A stretch of 64,000 bases of DNA from Pomphorhynchus laevis. Taxonomy: Eukaryota > Acanthocephala > Palaeacanthocephala > Echinorhynchida > Pomphorhynchidae. The translations under genes and the position numbers were made by a program. Below, piece after piece: positions 32,780 to 44,004 of this stretch; the first letter of the stretch is position 1; each line of letters starts with the position of its first letter. Where the stretch lies: assembly GCA_012934845.2 (NCBI GenBank), contig WNNJ02001200.1:1-64000 (forward strand), in the 5' to 3' direction. The notes under the pieces are model-generated. The model was not told where the DNA came from, made no database searches, and saw only the letters and a program-made list of their open reading frames with translations.

Positions 32780-34855
32780 ATCCTACGTCGCCCTTGGAGA
32801 AATCTTGACCTCCCCCTTTGCTCCGCCTTACTTAAATCGTCTCTATATTCTCTCACAATAGCATCATCCTCTCTTCATGATTTTGCCTTTTTTTAACCCT
32901 GAACTCACATCAACTCTCGATCTTCTATTGCCCTTCAAGCATCACCATCATCGTCGCTTGCACCGTGCCATATGGTTCGACATCCAATGCCTACTCTCAA
33001 AGCGTCGAATCCGTCATGCTTTTCGAGTCTATCACCGCTCTCACAGACGTGATATCTGCTCGCTCACTTCGTCTCTCCGTGATTCCTATCTTGCTGTTCG
33101 CCGGTCTCATCTCTACCTACTACGTACCAAATGTAACTCATTCTGGCAGCATAAAATCATTACTTTATTCAACTCTAAGTCTCTCTAACATACTTTTGAC
33201 ACAATACTTTCTTGCTCATCTTCGTCGTGCAACATCAATCCTCATGATTATTCGTTATTCCTACAGACCAAAGTATCCACGTTACTCTCTCACAACCCCG
33301 TCTCCATTCCATCCCACTGCTATTCGCCTCGCCTTATCCTCCCGGAGCTCTTTCATCTTCTCCCTGTCTCATCTGCCGAAGTTTCATATATCCTCATGTC
33401 CTTGCCCAATAAAACCTCACCTGCCGATCCTCTGCCTACCCCCATACTAAAATCCATATGCTTATCGATACCCTATTTCCTCACCATCTTGTTTAACTCG
33501 TCCATCCGCAATCGTATCTTCCCTTCACACTGGAAATCAGCTATAATTCGTCCCCTCCCTAAGAAACAATCACTCGGTCACTCAATTCATTCTAGCTATC
33601 GCCCCATATCACTCAACCCTACTCTTTCCAATCTTTCAGAGCGCCTTATCGTAATCCAGATCAACGTTTATTTATCTTTATCCAATTTGTACCGTCCTTT
33701 CAAATCCGCTTTCCGCACTAATCACTCCACAGAAATACCCTACATGGAAGTTTACAACGACCTACTCATTTTTCGTGACAAGGCTCTATATAGTGTTCTC
33801 ATCTCCCTCGACCTCTCCTCCGCCTTCGGCATCGTATACTCCTTTCTAGTCTTCGTTATGATTACGTCTTTTCTTACTTCTCCGTAGCATGGTTTGACTC
33901 ATATCCATCCGACCGTTCTTTTTGAGTCTGTTCAAATTCATCATCCTCTTCTCCCATCTTTATTTTCTGCGGTGCCCCACAAGGTTTAGTCCTAGGACCC
34001 CTACTTTTCTCTCTTCTACTTGGCGATCTCTCTCCGTTTATCAAACCTTACTCCTTTAACATAAGGCAATACGCCGATGACATCCTCATATACGCTTATG
34101 CACCCGCCCATCACATAAACGATGTCGCAATTTCTGCCTACAACTATATTTCTTCTATCTACAAACGTCTCTCCCATCTTCATCTCGTTCTAAACCCAGA
34201 CAAGTCCAAAATAATGTGGATCCTCCCCCGTCAACCTAACGTATCTCCTCCTGCATATTTAGTCTCATTAATGATCCCCATAATTCAGAATCTTACTTTC
34301 TTAGAAGTCCATTTCGATGATCACCTTTCCTTTCGACTTCCGTTCTTGTATGTCTCTTCTTTCATCGCTTCTTTTCCCTAAAATCGATTAGTGCCTCAGC
34401 ATTTTCGCCAATTCTCCAAAATTCATCCTACCCCTACAACGCATCATCAACTCCGCCGATCAAGTGCTCCTACGTCTCCGTCGCTTTGACCACACATCCA
34501 CATATCTTGCTCAACTCTCCTAACCCACCATCCACATCCGCATACAGCTCCGTCTTCTTCTCATAACTTTTCGTCTCATTGCTATCGGCTGCCCATCGTT
34601 CATCAACCTCCCTTTCTTAGACGACACTCGCCCCACCTCTCTCTATCACTGCGTTCCCGTAATTCCCTCTTACTCTATGTTCCCAATTACTCTAACAACT
34701 CCGGTATCGTCCGCCGCGCTCCCTTCTTTATTACATTCAAATGCCGCCTCCGTCCCCACCTTCTGGACACGTGATATAGATTTTTTTGTTGTTGTGGTCA
34801 TGTAAGCTTGCTCCGGCACCCTTTGCCACGTAAAATAAATATTTTCTTTTCTTTT
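32780..34855 (+). mobile_element. LINE-B copy, endonuclease end to 3' UTR, decayed
   Basis: Pieces in order on + are RRLHRAIWFDIQCLLSKRRI (32950), SLPNKTSPADPLPTP and SSYRPISLNPTLSNLSERL (33396-33700), SLDLSSAFGIVYS, the YADDILIYAYAP region (34070-34110), DKSKIMWILPRQ, FLEVHFDDHLSF, then a C-terminal region and a 3' UTR with a degenerate hairpin (GCTTGCTCCGGCACCC). The second residue of the usual FDxVDH box is altered. It has many frameshifts and is the longest LINE-B copy here. Confidence 0.8.
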
Positions 34856-34856
34856 T

Positions 34857-34993
34857 TCACATAGTGGCAATCCGTCCGTCCGTTTGACATAGCGCCACGT
34901 TTTGCAAATCAATGTAAAGATGGATGGCGAGCGCAAACGGAAAGCATGCCTAATTTAGTAAGTATTTGGATGTAACTCATATTACTGACTAAT
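34857..34993. repeat. Repeat Y, copy 1
   Basis: It matches 38346-38480 over about 130 bases (CCGTCCGTCCGTTTGACATA, AATCAATGTAAAGATGGATG, AACGGAAAGCATGC) and ends at the same TGACTAAT. It directly follows a LINE 3' part in both places. Confidence 0.75.
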
Positions 34994-36600
34994 GGAATTC
35001 GAAAAACAGTCACAGCAAGCTGATGACTGTTATCCTGACAAAACTGATGCATTTCACCAATTGCTGAATGAACCGAGCGCCCTTTGACAAACCCATAAAT
35101 CTCTGTGGGATTAAGTTACGCCTACTTAAATGGTCGCGGATTCTACCCGCAAGTGCTTTTTCGTAGATGGAGATGAGGGAATTTTGAATTGAAATGGACA
35201 GCAGATCTTTGGGACATTAAACCGAGTTTTTCTTAAATAAAACTATGTCGGATAATATTGATGCCGGCTACATCGGATGATATGGCTAAAAGCATTGTGG
35301 CGACCACTTCTCTTCTTTGATCGGCTGTCAATAGCTTACAAACTCCAGAAAAGAGTGGAGCGACGGATTTGGAGGTGCCCGAAAGTGAACCTTAAAAGTT
35401 AAGGATATCCGTATCGGATCAGTGCATGCTCCTGAAGTCATTACAAGACGGAATTGGCTGAGGAAAAATCGTGACTCCGTAATTATTTATGGCAAGTGAC
35501 TCCTTCAAAACTCTATCAAGGCTTACGTTACTAATCCAACCCGATGCCTTTACCCGTCAGCAGACAAACTTCTTGAATATCTTCCAGAAGGAAGCTTGAG
35601 AGAGACTAGGACGAGCAATACTCGTCCTGTCCCTACTCAGCTGGAGCCTATATCTAGAACTCCAGTTTTCATTCGAGAGAACCTAACTGAAGGAAGCAGA
35701 GAGATTGGAAATGTGGAGTATTTTTGCAAGGATCTTGAGTTTTGTTAAAGTGGAACCGTAAATGCAACCTTTATAGGTATTCGAAAGTATGCCGGTGGCT
35801 TGCGAAGAGAGATAGGAATTAAATTCGGTCAAGCTCTCATTCTTAATCCAGGGGAAGAGTTGGATAGCTGCCTGAAAGAAGGCTACTCTAATAGGATTAA
35901 AGTGAAACCTCATCCTAAGCAACGTATCTTCCACAAGTCGCCAGCGTATTAGGTCATGAGAGATGGTCAGCTGTTTTAACGACTGCTCAGTGCAGATGGG
36001 TTTTAACAATCACATCCAATGTAGCAGTAATAAGTCGAGGAGTGAATTTGTTGTATAGCAATGAAAGGTGGGTGGTGGTTTGTGTATAAGATAGTCGTTC
36101 CTGGTCCTGCGGAGTGCTGCATTAATCCAACGACCAGTTCTGTCGTTGAAGTCACTGAGTAAGATGTCATAGCCGCTACTTAAAATTCGGTACAGGTGGT
36201 CACAGTTCTTGTGGATCTTCACCTGCTGGATGTAGACATTGGCTATGCTAATGCGTTCACCGTTCGCGACAAGTGATATAACTAAACAAGAAAGGGATGG
36301 AAACGAGTAGTTTAATAAAAGGGAAGACTTTAAGGAGCACTTAACTAAAGTTAAAAGACTCGTGAAGAGGAGTGTGAATGAGTTATGTACGGAGTATAGT
36401 GAGTGTTAATATGCTTTGAGATAAATCGAGTAATGTCCTGAAAGTATACGGATAGACCGCGTCTCCTAAAGGACTATAACATATGAATCTCTACAAGATA
36501 GAAACCTAAGGACGGAAGCATCTCCCGAATTCCACTGAAGAATGTTTAGTGAAAAAGACTCTTGAGAACTTCCATTTGCGTTAATGTAACCATAGTGGGA
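34994..36600 (-). mobile_element. LINE-D relic (endonuclease and RT fragments of another clade)
   Basis: On -: ILQWNSGDASVLRFL (about 36560), VISLVANGERISIANVYIQQ, ILLSDFNDRTGRWINAAL and FHCYTTNSLLDLLLL (36300-36010) form an endonuclease outline. IRDHLSRRNLIP and YGFVKGRSVHSAI..MHQF (about 35150-35050) mark RT. The opening LQWN and the GDFN-like block resemble I/Jockey-type elements more than LINE-A or LINE-C. It is heavily decayed. Confidence 0.55.
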
Positions 36601-37299
36601 CGCTCTTCACCTAGTCAGAGCAAAAGGCGGAAGGGTTGCCCTTTCCACTTCCTATTTCTGCAGGAGAAGTCGCTCGCCCACAGGCATTATTTTCATTTTC
36701 CTCGACATTTGCGACTGCCCAAAGTAAGTTCTTGCAGGTAAGCTTCATTGGTGTAATACAATACGTAGTACTAGAGTGCTTTTTAGATTTGAGTGTCTTC
36801 CTTGTATTGTTGGTCTTCCCAGCTGGAGGATATCGGAAGAACTCTGTCAATTGTCCTACCAAATTCTTGCCCAAGTTCTCTAGGCAAACCATTGATTCCT
36901 GATGTTTCTTTTCGATTAATTTAAGGATTTCTCACATTGAGAAACTTTTTTTTGTATTATATTGCCCAGTCTGGGATCGTAAATTTCAATTTGAGGCCCA
37001 TTTGCGGGAACCTAAGTTAATATGATTATTTTTAATAAATTGTTCATTATTAAAAAAAATTATTATTACACGGATGGTCAGGCACGCGCATCGAACTTTG
37101 TCTAATTCATAGATTGATCGATATCCCTGATCGATTTATAAGTTTAAAACTAGAATTTCAACTGAGCTAATTATCGAATAATAATATTGATCGTACATTA
37201 TTGTTTTCGATAAAAAATAAAATAGTATGTTATAAAATATTATAAAATACTTCGATAAAAACGTATGCTTAAGGATTTCCATATTTTTTAATATTTGAA
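36601..37299. other. Unassigned stretch
   Basis: A 93-codon frame on - (36892-36611) has no recognisable domain and may be 5' LINE-D sequence. The remainder is AT-rich with a short dispersed repeat (36950-37020) resembling 16875-16910. Confidence 0.35.
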
Positions 37300-37665
37300 G
37301 AGGTGTGTTAATGTTTAGCACATTAAGATGCTTTGGACAATTAACATTTATAAGCTCAATTCGAAGGAATTCAGTCAAGTACTAGATCGAATTATCAGTG
37401 TTGGTCACACATTTGTTACGCATAATACTATGAAAATACGTATTTAAAAATCTCAATGTTTTTTATTTGTATATTTTTCAGTTTAACAAATGCATTTAAG
37501 CACATTTCTTCTAGAAATTGCTCAACCGATTCAAATTAAAACATGATTATAACGTTTAGCGAATCTCTTATTAGGCATTCAAGTAAAGTTAGCTTTTCCT
37601 CGCATACAATCCACCTTTGCATAAATGGGCGCTCATTAAAAATTATATTAAATACATAAGTATTC
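37300..37665. repeat. Repeat X, copy 2
   Basis: This is the second copy of the sequence at 31985-32275 plus 32475-32560, here without the ~200-base insert. It ends where a LINE-A fragment begins. Confidence 0.7.
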
Positions 37666-38345
37666 TTCTCCATCGTCTTCGTCATGATTATGACTTCTCT
37701 TTACCTACTGTAGCTTTATTTTATTCATATCTATCAAACCGTACTTTTCGCGTTTGTTCTAACTCTTCTCTTTCCCATCCTTCTTCCATCCTGTCCGGTG
37801 TTCCACAAGGCTCCTTATTAGGCCCTTTTAATTTTCTCTCGTATTCTCGGTGATTTGTCTTCTATTTTTATACATTTAACTTCCATGTTATTCAATATTC
37901 TGATGTCATTCTAATCTATGCTCATGTACCTGCATATCGTATTCATGATTTCAGTGTTTCTGCTCCCAGCTGTCTTGCCTCAATTTTCAATCATCTTTCT
38001 TATCTTCGTCTTACTATGAATCATAATAAATCCAAAATTATGTGGATCCTTCCTCGACGCTTCGGCGTATAACGTCCATCCGTATCATTAAATTCTACAA
38101 TTCTTCCTATCGTTGACAATCTCGTTTCTCACAGGCTTCCGTTTCGACAACATACTTTCACTTAAACCTTTCGTTAGAGATAAAGTACCCTCATCTACCC
38201 TGATTCTCCGCTACCTCCGTTAAATTCGTAGATTGATCGATATCCTTTGTATGATTCTCATATCTTCTCTCTTATTCTCAAGACTTGATTACGGTCTTAC
38301 TCTATTTTCCAAATCACCTAAATCCATTCTTCTTCCACTACAAGT
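37666..38345 (+). mobile_element. LINE-A RT fragment
   Basis: The RT core of the LINE-A family, from RLRHDYDFSLPTVALFYSYL through NRTFRVCSNSS and GVPQGSLLGP, then decayed YADD and DKSKIMWILPRR regions, to SLLFSRLDYGL. It is truncated at both ends, with frameshifts. The 3' UTR is absent; repeat Y follows directly. Confidence 0.78.
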
Positions 38346-38480
38346 GCCACAAAGTGGAAATCCGTCCGTCCGTTTGACATAGCGCCGCATCCAGCAAATC
38401 AATGTAAAGATGGATGGCGAGTGCAAACGGAAAGCATGCTTAATTTAGTAAGTAGTTTGATGTAACTTATACTATTGACT
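38346..38480. repeat. Repeat Y, copy 2
   Basis: See 34857-34993. The outer edge TGACTAAT is the same, with different flanks beyond. Confidence 0.75.
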
Positions 38481-38959
38481 AATTAAAGTCTACTTCCTCG
38501 TTTCAAAATATTCGTTGACTGCAAGTTCTTCTTTGATTCAAGGGAAAGCCGCTTGTACAGTACTCTATGTTAGTACTACCGTACTCTATGTACGGTAGCA
38601 ACTGTACTCGGATAGAGTACGGTTGCACATACGCTTTTGGGGATAGCGATAAAGATCAGCTTTTTATTAAATATAGAATTTTGTGGTAAGTTGTCATCGT
38701 TGATTGATGACTCTTTTCTTTATATAAGCGAAGACTGGATTTTCTTAACGAGAGCCCTACATTTGCAGAAGTTCAGACTATGACGGATGCGAAAACGCCT
38801 GTATGTCTGAAACACATGTGAAAGCATTTTGTAAAGTTTAGTAGAAATCCGGCATCTATACTCTAACTATACACACTGTTGATATAATCTTGAACTTATT
38901 TAGATTCTTCGAGCAATTATTAACTCGTCATTATCTTATCACTTGTTAACGGCACATAC

Positions 38960-39230
38960 GAGCATTAAAGATTAAGCAATAAAGCTACTTATAGATATTA
39001 CAAAAAGCATATGGCCTAGTATTTTTTCTTGAGGTACACTTGAATATATATTGAGTGAACTGATGGAAGTTTATCGCTAACCCTCTAGCTTAATACGTTC
39101 TATCGGATATGAATTTAGGAATTCACGCAATGATTGTTGGATGAATCCAATAGGATAGGATGTACCCATATTATCTTTTGTCGAAGTATGATTATATGAC
39201 TCTACACATTATCAAAATTCTGCTCAGCAA
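38960..39230 (-). mobile_element. LINE-C-like RT relic
   Basis: On - it gives YPIGFIQQSLREFLNSYPIE then YSSVPQEKILGHMLFVI, resembling the LINE-C RT stretch CNWIQDFLRHRFF ... GVPQxxVLGPLLFI. It is old and short. Confidence 0.45.
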
Positions 39231-39430
39231 TATTAGGTCTCTAAGATTTCGCTCACCAATATAAAATGTACATCATCTATACTAATTACTTAGCTAATAA
39301 ATATTATTCCTACTGCTATGTTGGTTCGAGAATTAGGGACCGAAACCTGATAATAAGCAGTTTATCTTGATGATCTATAATATTTTTTATGATACATAGT
39401 GTTATTTATTATTTAATTCATAAATTAAAT

Positions 39431-39640
39431 AATAGTTTGGAACAAACTTCCAGAGAATATCATCAACATATCAAATATAGTGTATTTCAAGAAAACGCTA
39501 ATTACCTGGCTTTGCACAAATTATAATTTCAATATCCTGTATCCGGATTAATATTTTGCTGACATAAAATTGGTTTTACCGTGAGCAGAAAAAACGGCTG
39601 CATGGCTATAGTCTTGTATGTTATAATAATAAGTGACTTT
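39431..39640 (+). mobile_element. LINE-C-type 3' end fragment
   Basis: It encodes VWNKLPENI ... FKKTLITWLC, then a 3' UTR with GGCTGCATGGCT, CTTGTATG and a TTATAATAATAAG tail. The same fragment, inverted, is at 43066-43231, so both come from one sub-family. Confidence 0.75.
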
Positions 39641-39669
39641 TATTTAAAATTTTAACTTTATCTTTTTTT

Positions 39670-39881
39670 ATTGCGACCCATCCCCGAGAATACAAAAAGC
39701 ACTTTATTTATTTGATATTTCGACTGTATTTAGCAATCCTTTTAAAAAGGACTGCTAAGTACAGTCGAAATATCAAATAAATAAAATGATTTTTGTATTC
39801 TCTTTTAAAAAGGACTGCTAAGTACAGTCGAAATATCAAATAAATAAAGTTATTTTTGTATTCTCGGGGATTGATCGCAAT
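39670..39881. repeat. Foldback element with internal tandem repeat
   Basis: The inverted ends begin ATTGCGACCC / GATCGCAAT. The arm with TTTGATATTTCGACTGTA is inverted against two tandem copies of GACTGCTAAGTACAGTCG followed by AAATATC. There is no coding content. Confidence 0.75.
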
Positions 39882-40040
39882 CAAAAAGTTACTTTTGACC
39901 CGAAAGCAATTCTCAACGATTTTAACTATATATTAATATAAATTATAAAAAAAATATGTAATTATTTATTATTTGTAATTATTTAATATTATTTTTAATT
40001 TGTAAATAGTATAAAATACATAGACTCAGTTAGTTGATCT

Positions 40041-40648
40041 GATTAATAGAAAATAGTCGATTAAGAAAATATTGCCAAATTCTTCCATGTATCAGACACA
40101 AAATTGATAGCACTAATGGTCAGAGGCATGTCATGCTCTTCCCACTTATTTTATTATTGCAGTGGCGTCAACAGCGGATCAGTGGTATAACTGCGAACTC
40201 TAATTTACCGTATACTGTCTTGTTACGTTTGCTGAATTTTCTGGTAAATATGTTTTGTCTGTTCGCTTCGAAAGATTCGGTTGATGTGCAGCAAATCATC
40301 ATAGCTTTTCAGTTGCACAGGTAATGACGCAATAAGCCCATCGCCACAGCTTTATAATACGACTTGTCTCTCTCTCGATTCTGTCCCGTCAATATTACCA
40401 TTGTTTGTTGGGCAATATATTTACCTAATGCAGCAATACTTCGATCAAACACTTAAAAAAAGTTGAAAATACCCTCAGCGTTTGATCAAAATATTGGCTC
40501 TGGTGTTTGAACGAAACGTGACTTTTGTCTCTCTTAGGTAAATAGCATGTACAGCAAACGAAATCATTGCACGTGAAAATAATAATAAAAGATATGATTT
40601 GTTATTTCAAAATGAGACTAGGGATTGCATAAATTATAGAGAAAATAC
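40041..40648. other. Unassigned stretch
   Basis: No gene is recognised. A 63-codon frame at 40133-40324 has no domain signature. Confidence 0.35.
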
Positions 40649-40929
40649 CCTATCCAGCATTGAAACGAAGAAAAAAGAATTAATTCCAATATTTCGCATA
40701 CCATTTGTAGGCATTTTCAAGGACATTGTAATATTTCACATCTCAATTTTTTGATAAGTCAAAGTTTTTATGTGACTTATAAAAACTTTGAAATATAAAG
40801 TTATGCAATGCCCTTGAAAATGCTTACAAATTGTAGGCGAAATATTGGAAGAATTAATTCTCGTTTTTTTTCGTTTTAATACTGGCGAAATATTGGAAGT
40901 ATTAATTCTTCGTTTCAATGCTGGATAGG
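40649..40929. repeat. Foldback element
   Basis: The terminal inverted repeat is CCTATCCAGCATTGAAACGA at the left and its complement at the right (to 40929). Inner arms carry the hairpin GCTTAC-AAATT-GTAGGC followed by GAAATATTGGAA, and one arm tip is duplicated (GGCGAAATATTGGAAG occurs twice). Confidence 0.75.
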
Positions 40930-40959
40930 ACCTGATTGTGAATCAGGCCCTACACAGCA

Positions 40960-41233
40960 TCGTCGAGAGGCAGGCGAGTGAGGCGGCGACGAGGAAGTAT
41001 CGGGGACCGTAGTTGTTGGAGTAATTGGGAACGTGGAGTAAACGGGTATGACAGGAACGAAGCGATAGAGAGATGATGTGAGTGTCGTCTAAGAAAGGAA
41101 GGTTGATGAACGATGAGGAGCCGACAGCGATGAGACGAAAGGTAACGAGAAGAAGGCGGAGTTTGATGCGGATGTAGATGGATGGCCAAGAGAGTTGCGC
41201 TAGATATGTGGATGTGTGGTCGAAGCGACGGTC
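40960..41233 (-). mobile_element. LINE-B fragment, left arm of an inverted pair
   Basis: It encodes the C-terminal RT tail region but lacks the 3' UTR. Its 5' break at CGACCACACATCC coincides with the start of the + copy at 41519. Confidence 0.75.
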
Positions 41234-41518
41234 ATGTAGCAGATGTGTTTAGTAAATTCTTATACGTATTAATATACTATTATGAAGTTAACTTCATTGA
41301 TGCGTGAGTTCACTGTATTCAAATAGTGCACCTTTTTTTGGGAAAATACAAATAATACGGCATTTAAATTAAAATTGCATGTTTTTACTGAATAGTTGTA
41401 TATTCAATTTTTACTAGCAGAAAAATGTATTTATAAATTGTGTAAATTTTTACTCTAATAATCTTTAGTGTTCTTTAGTAAACGTAGTGTGTATTTTGGA
41501 CACACTACATCCAAAACA

Positions 41519-41930
41519 CTTCGACCACACATCCACATATTTTGCCCAGATCTCCTGGCCCACCATCCACATCCGCATCAAACTCCGCCTTCTCGTTACT
41601 TTTCGCCTCATCGCTGTCGGCTCCCCATCGTTCATTAACCTTCCTTTCTTAGAAGACACTCGCCCCACCTCGCTATCGCTGCGTTCCCGTCATACCCTCT
41701 TACTCCACGTTCCTAATTACTCCAACAACTACGGTCTCCGATCCTTCCTCGTCGCCGCCTCACTCGCCTGGAATCAACTCCCTCTCGACGTCCCCCGCGC
41801 CCCCTCCTTTATTACATTAAAACACCTCCTCCATTCGCACCTTCTCGACACCTGATTTACAGTTTTGTTTTGTTGTGATCATGTAAGCGTGCGCTGGCAC
41901 GCATTTGCCACGTTAAAATAAATCATTTTT
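41519..41930 (+). mobile_element. LINE-B 5'-truncated copy, right arm
   Basis: It opens at CTTCGACCACACATCC, keeps a clean frame to 41855 (FDHTSTYFAQISWPT ... WNQLPLDVPRAPSF), then the 3' hairpin GCGTGC-GCTG-GCACGC and TTAAAATAAATC. Low divergence suggests it is fairly young. Confidence 0.85.
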
Positions 41931-42464
41931 TAAAACATTGTAGATCCACCATTAATTTATCATCTCATTCAACATTGTTTTCGGTGGCTTTGGGGATCTC
42001 TCCAGCTTACTATCCGTGAATGATAACGAGAAACTCGTGGGCATGTGTGGAAATTAATAAAGCCAACTACAAGAATTCCTGTTCACCATCGATCTGCAAC
42101 CAGGGTAATTAATGGGTGCAATGCACTAAAGTGCCTTGATATCTCTAATAGTATATCTAAGGATACTATCAAGAAAACCATCATAGCCGAGAGAAGGAAT
42201 TTGCGATTTATTTTTGATTAAATTCTTTATTTGTGTACGTTTTTTAATCGTTTTGCAAGCGACACGAGTTTGCAGCTCATTTGCTGTTGTTTGTTGTAAT
42301 AATAAAAGGTATAAATTGTGTTACCTTAATTTGTGCTTTTGATAATATGTGTCAGTCAGTTATGATCAACGAAGTTGCGCGATAATTAATTTGAATAGGC
42401 ATCCCTTAATGTAATGTACTAGGTTGTCAGCTCAATGACCTAACATAAAACCTTTAGAAATTCT
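41931..42464. other. Unassigned stretch
   Basis: No feature is recognised. Confidence 0.3.
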
Positions 42465-43065
42465 TAATAATAAATAATTTATTTTTTAATGTGGCAAATG
42501 CGTGACAGCTGCACGCTTACAAGTCCACTAACAAAAAACACAAAGCAGAAGTCATACAGGTTTATTAATTGTTTAAATGACATCGGATTAGGCGTTTGAA
42601 GCACGGTATTGATGTTGATTAGCGGATATGAATGGGCAGATGATTCCACGAAAGAGGAGTATCCACAACGAATGAGCGGAAGCCAAAATAAGTAGAGTAG
42701 TTTGGGACATGTAAAAGAAGGGAATTACGGGAACGCAGATCACAATACACAGTATGAGAATTGTCGAGAAAATGAAGGTTGAGAAATGAAGGGGTATGAG
42801 AAGTTACAAGGCGGAAAGCAACGAGAAGAAGACGAATTTGAACACAGCACTAAATGATAGGCAAATAGAGAGAAGCAATATGGTGGGATGTATGATCAAA
42901 ACTACGAAGATGGAGGAGAATTCGGACAGCTGCGTTTACGATACGTTGTAGTGGAAGAAGAATAGAGTTAGGTAAGTTGGAAAATATACTAAGACCGGTA
43001 ATCAAGGCTTGATAATAAGGGAGAAGATATAAGAATCATACAAAGGATATCGATCAATCTATGAA
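42465..43065 (-). mobile_element. LINE-A 3' fragment (diverged)
   Basis: C-terminal RT region and 3' UTR with hairpin GCGTG-CAGCTGT-CACGC and an AATAAATTATTTATTATTA tail. It is more diverged than the copy at 43240 and 5'-truncated at 43065. Confidence 0.8.
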
Positions 43066-43231
43066 TTTATTATTATAACATACAAGACTATAGCCATGCA
43101 GCTGTTTTGTCTGCTCACGGTAAAACCAATTTTATGTCAGCAAAATATTAATCCGGATACAGGATATTGAAATTATAATTTGTGCAAAGCCAGGTAATTA
43201 GCGTTTTCTTGAAATACACTCTTTTTGATAT
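43066..43231 (-). mobile_element. LINE-C-type 3' end fragment
   Basis: Reverse complement of 39470-39637: FKKTLITWLC coding end, GGCTATAGTCTTGTATG and a TAATAATAA tail. It is wedged between two LINE-A fragments. Confidence 0.75.
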
Positions 43232-43239
43232 AATAATAA

Positions 43240-43977
43240 TACAAATTTATTTAATGTGGCAAATGCGTACAAGCTGTACGCTTACAAGTCCACAAACAAA
43301 AATGAGAAAGTCAAGCACTTAAATTGTTAAAATGGGATCGGATTTGTCGTTTGAAGCACTGCAGGGAAGTTGATTGGCGTATATGAATGGGCAGATGATT
43401 CCACGATAGAGGAGCAGCCACCAGGAAGGAGCGGACTCCAAAAAAGGTAGAGTAGTTTGGGACATGTAAAAGAAGGGAATTACAGGAACGCAAGGAACAG
43501 TAAACAGGACGAGAATTATCAAGAAAAGGAAGGTTGAGAAATGAAGGGGTATGAAAAGTTACAAGGCTGAAAGCAACAATAAGAAGACGAATTTGAACAC
43601 GACAATAAATTGTAGGCAAATCGAGAGAAGCAAGATGGTAGGATGTGTGATCAAAACTACGAAGACGGACTAGAATTCGGACAGCTGCGTTGACGATGCG
43701 TTGTAGGGGAAGAAGAGTGGATTTAGGTGAGTTGGTAAATAGACTAAGACAATAATCGAGTCTAGAAAAAAGGAGAGATGATATGAGAGTCATACAAGAA
43801 GGGAAATCGATCAATCTACGAACTTGACGGAGGTTGCGGAGTATCAAGGTAGATAAGCGTACTTTATCTCTAACGAAAGGTTTAAGTGAAAGTCGGTTGT
43901 CAAAATGGAAGCCTAGGAAAACGAGATTATCAACGATAGGAAGAATTGTAGAATTTAATGATACGGAGGGAGGTTCG
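43240..43977 (-). mobile_element. LINE-A young 5'-truncated copy with snapback end
   Basis: It is nearly identical to 11006-11745 of LINE-A copy 2, with an open 178-codon frame (43847-43311) and hairpin GCGTAC-agctt-GTACGC. Its 5' end folds back: 43955-43977 is a perfect inverted match to 43982-44004 around AAGC. Confidence 0.88.
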
Positions 43978-44004
43978 AAGCCGAACCTCCCTCCGTATCA
44001 TTAA
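43955..44004. repeat. 23-bp perfect snapback hairpin
   Basis: Arms are 43955-43977 and 43982-44004 with loop AAGC. The right arm is an inverted copy of the LINE-A 5' terminus, as expected if the cDNA end folded and primed on itself. Confidence 0.85.

Larger units (their letters stand above)
39286..40040. repeat. Repeat R copy, interrupted
   Basis: Core at 39286-39385 (CTATGTTGGTTCGAG, GGGACCGAAACCTGAT) and AT-rich arm at 39900-40040. Between them lie a LINE-C 3' end and a foldback element. Confidence 0.5.

Noticed and set aside
36611-36892. 93-codon - frame as a host gene
   Set aside because: No domain, no splice context, next to the LINE-D endonuclease relic.
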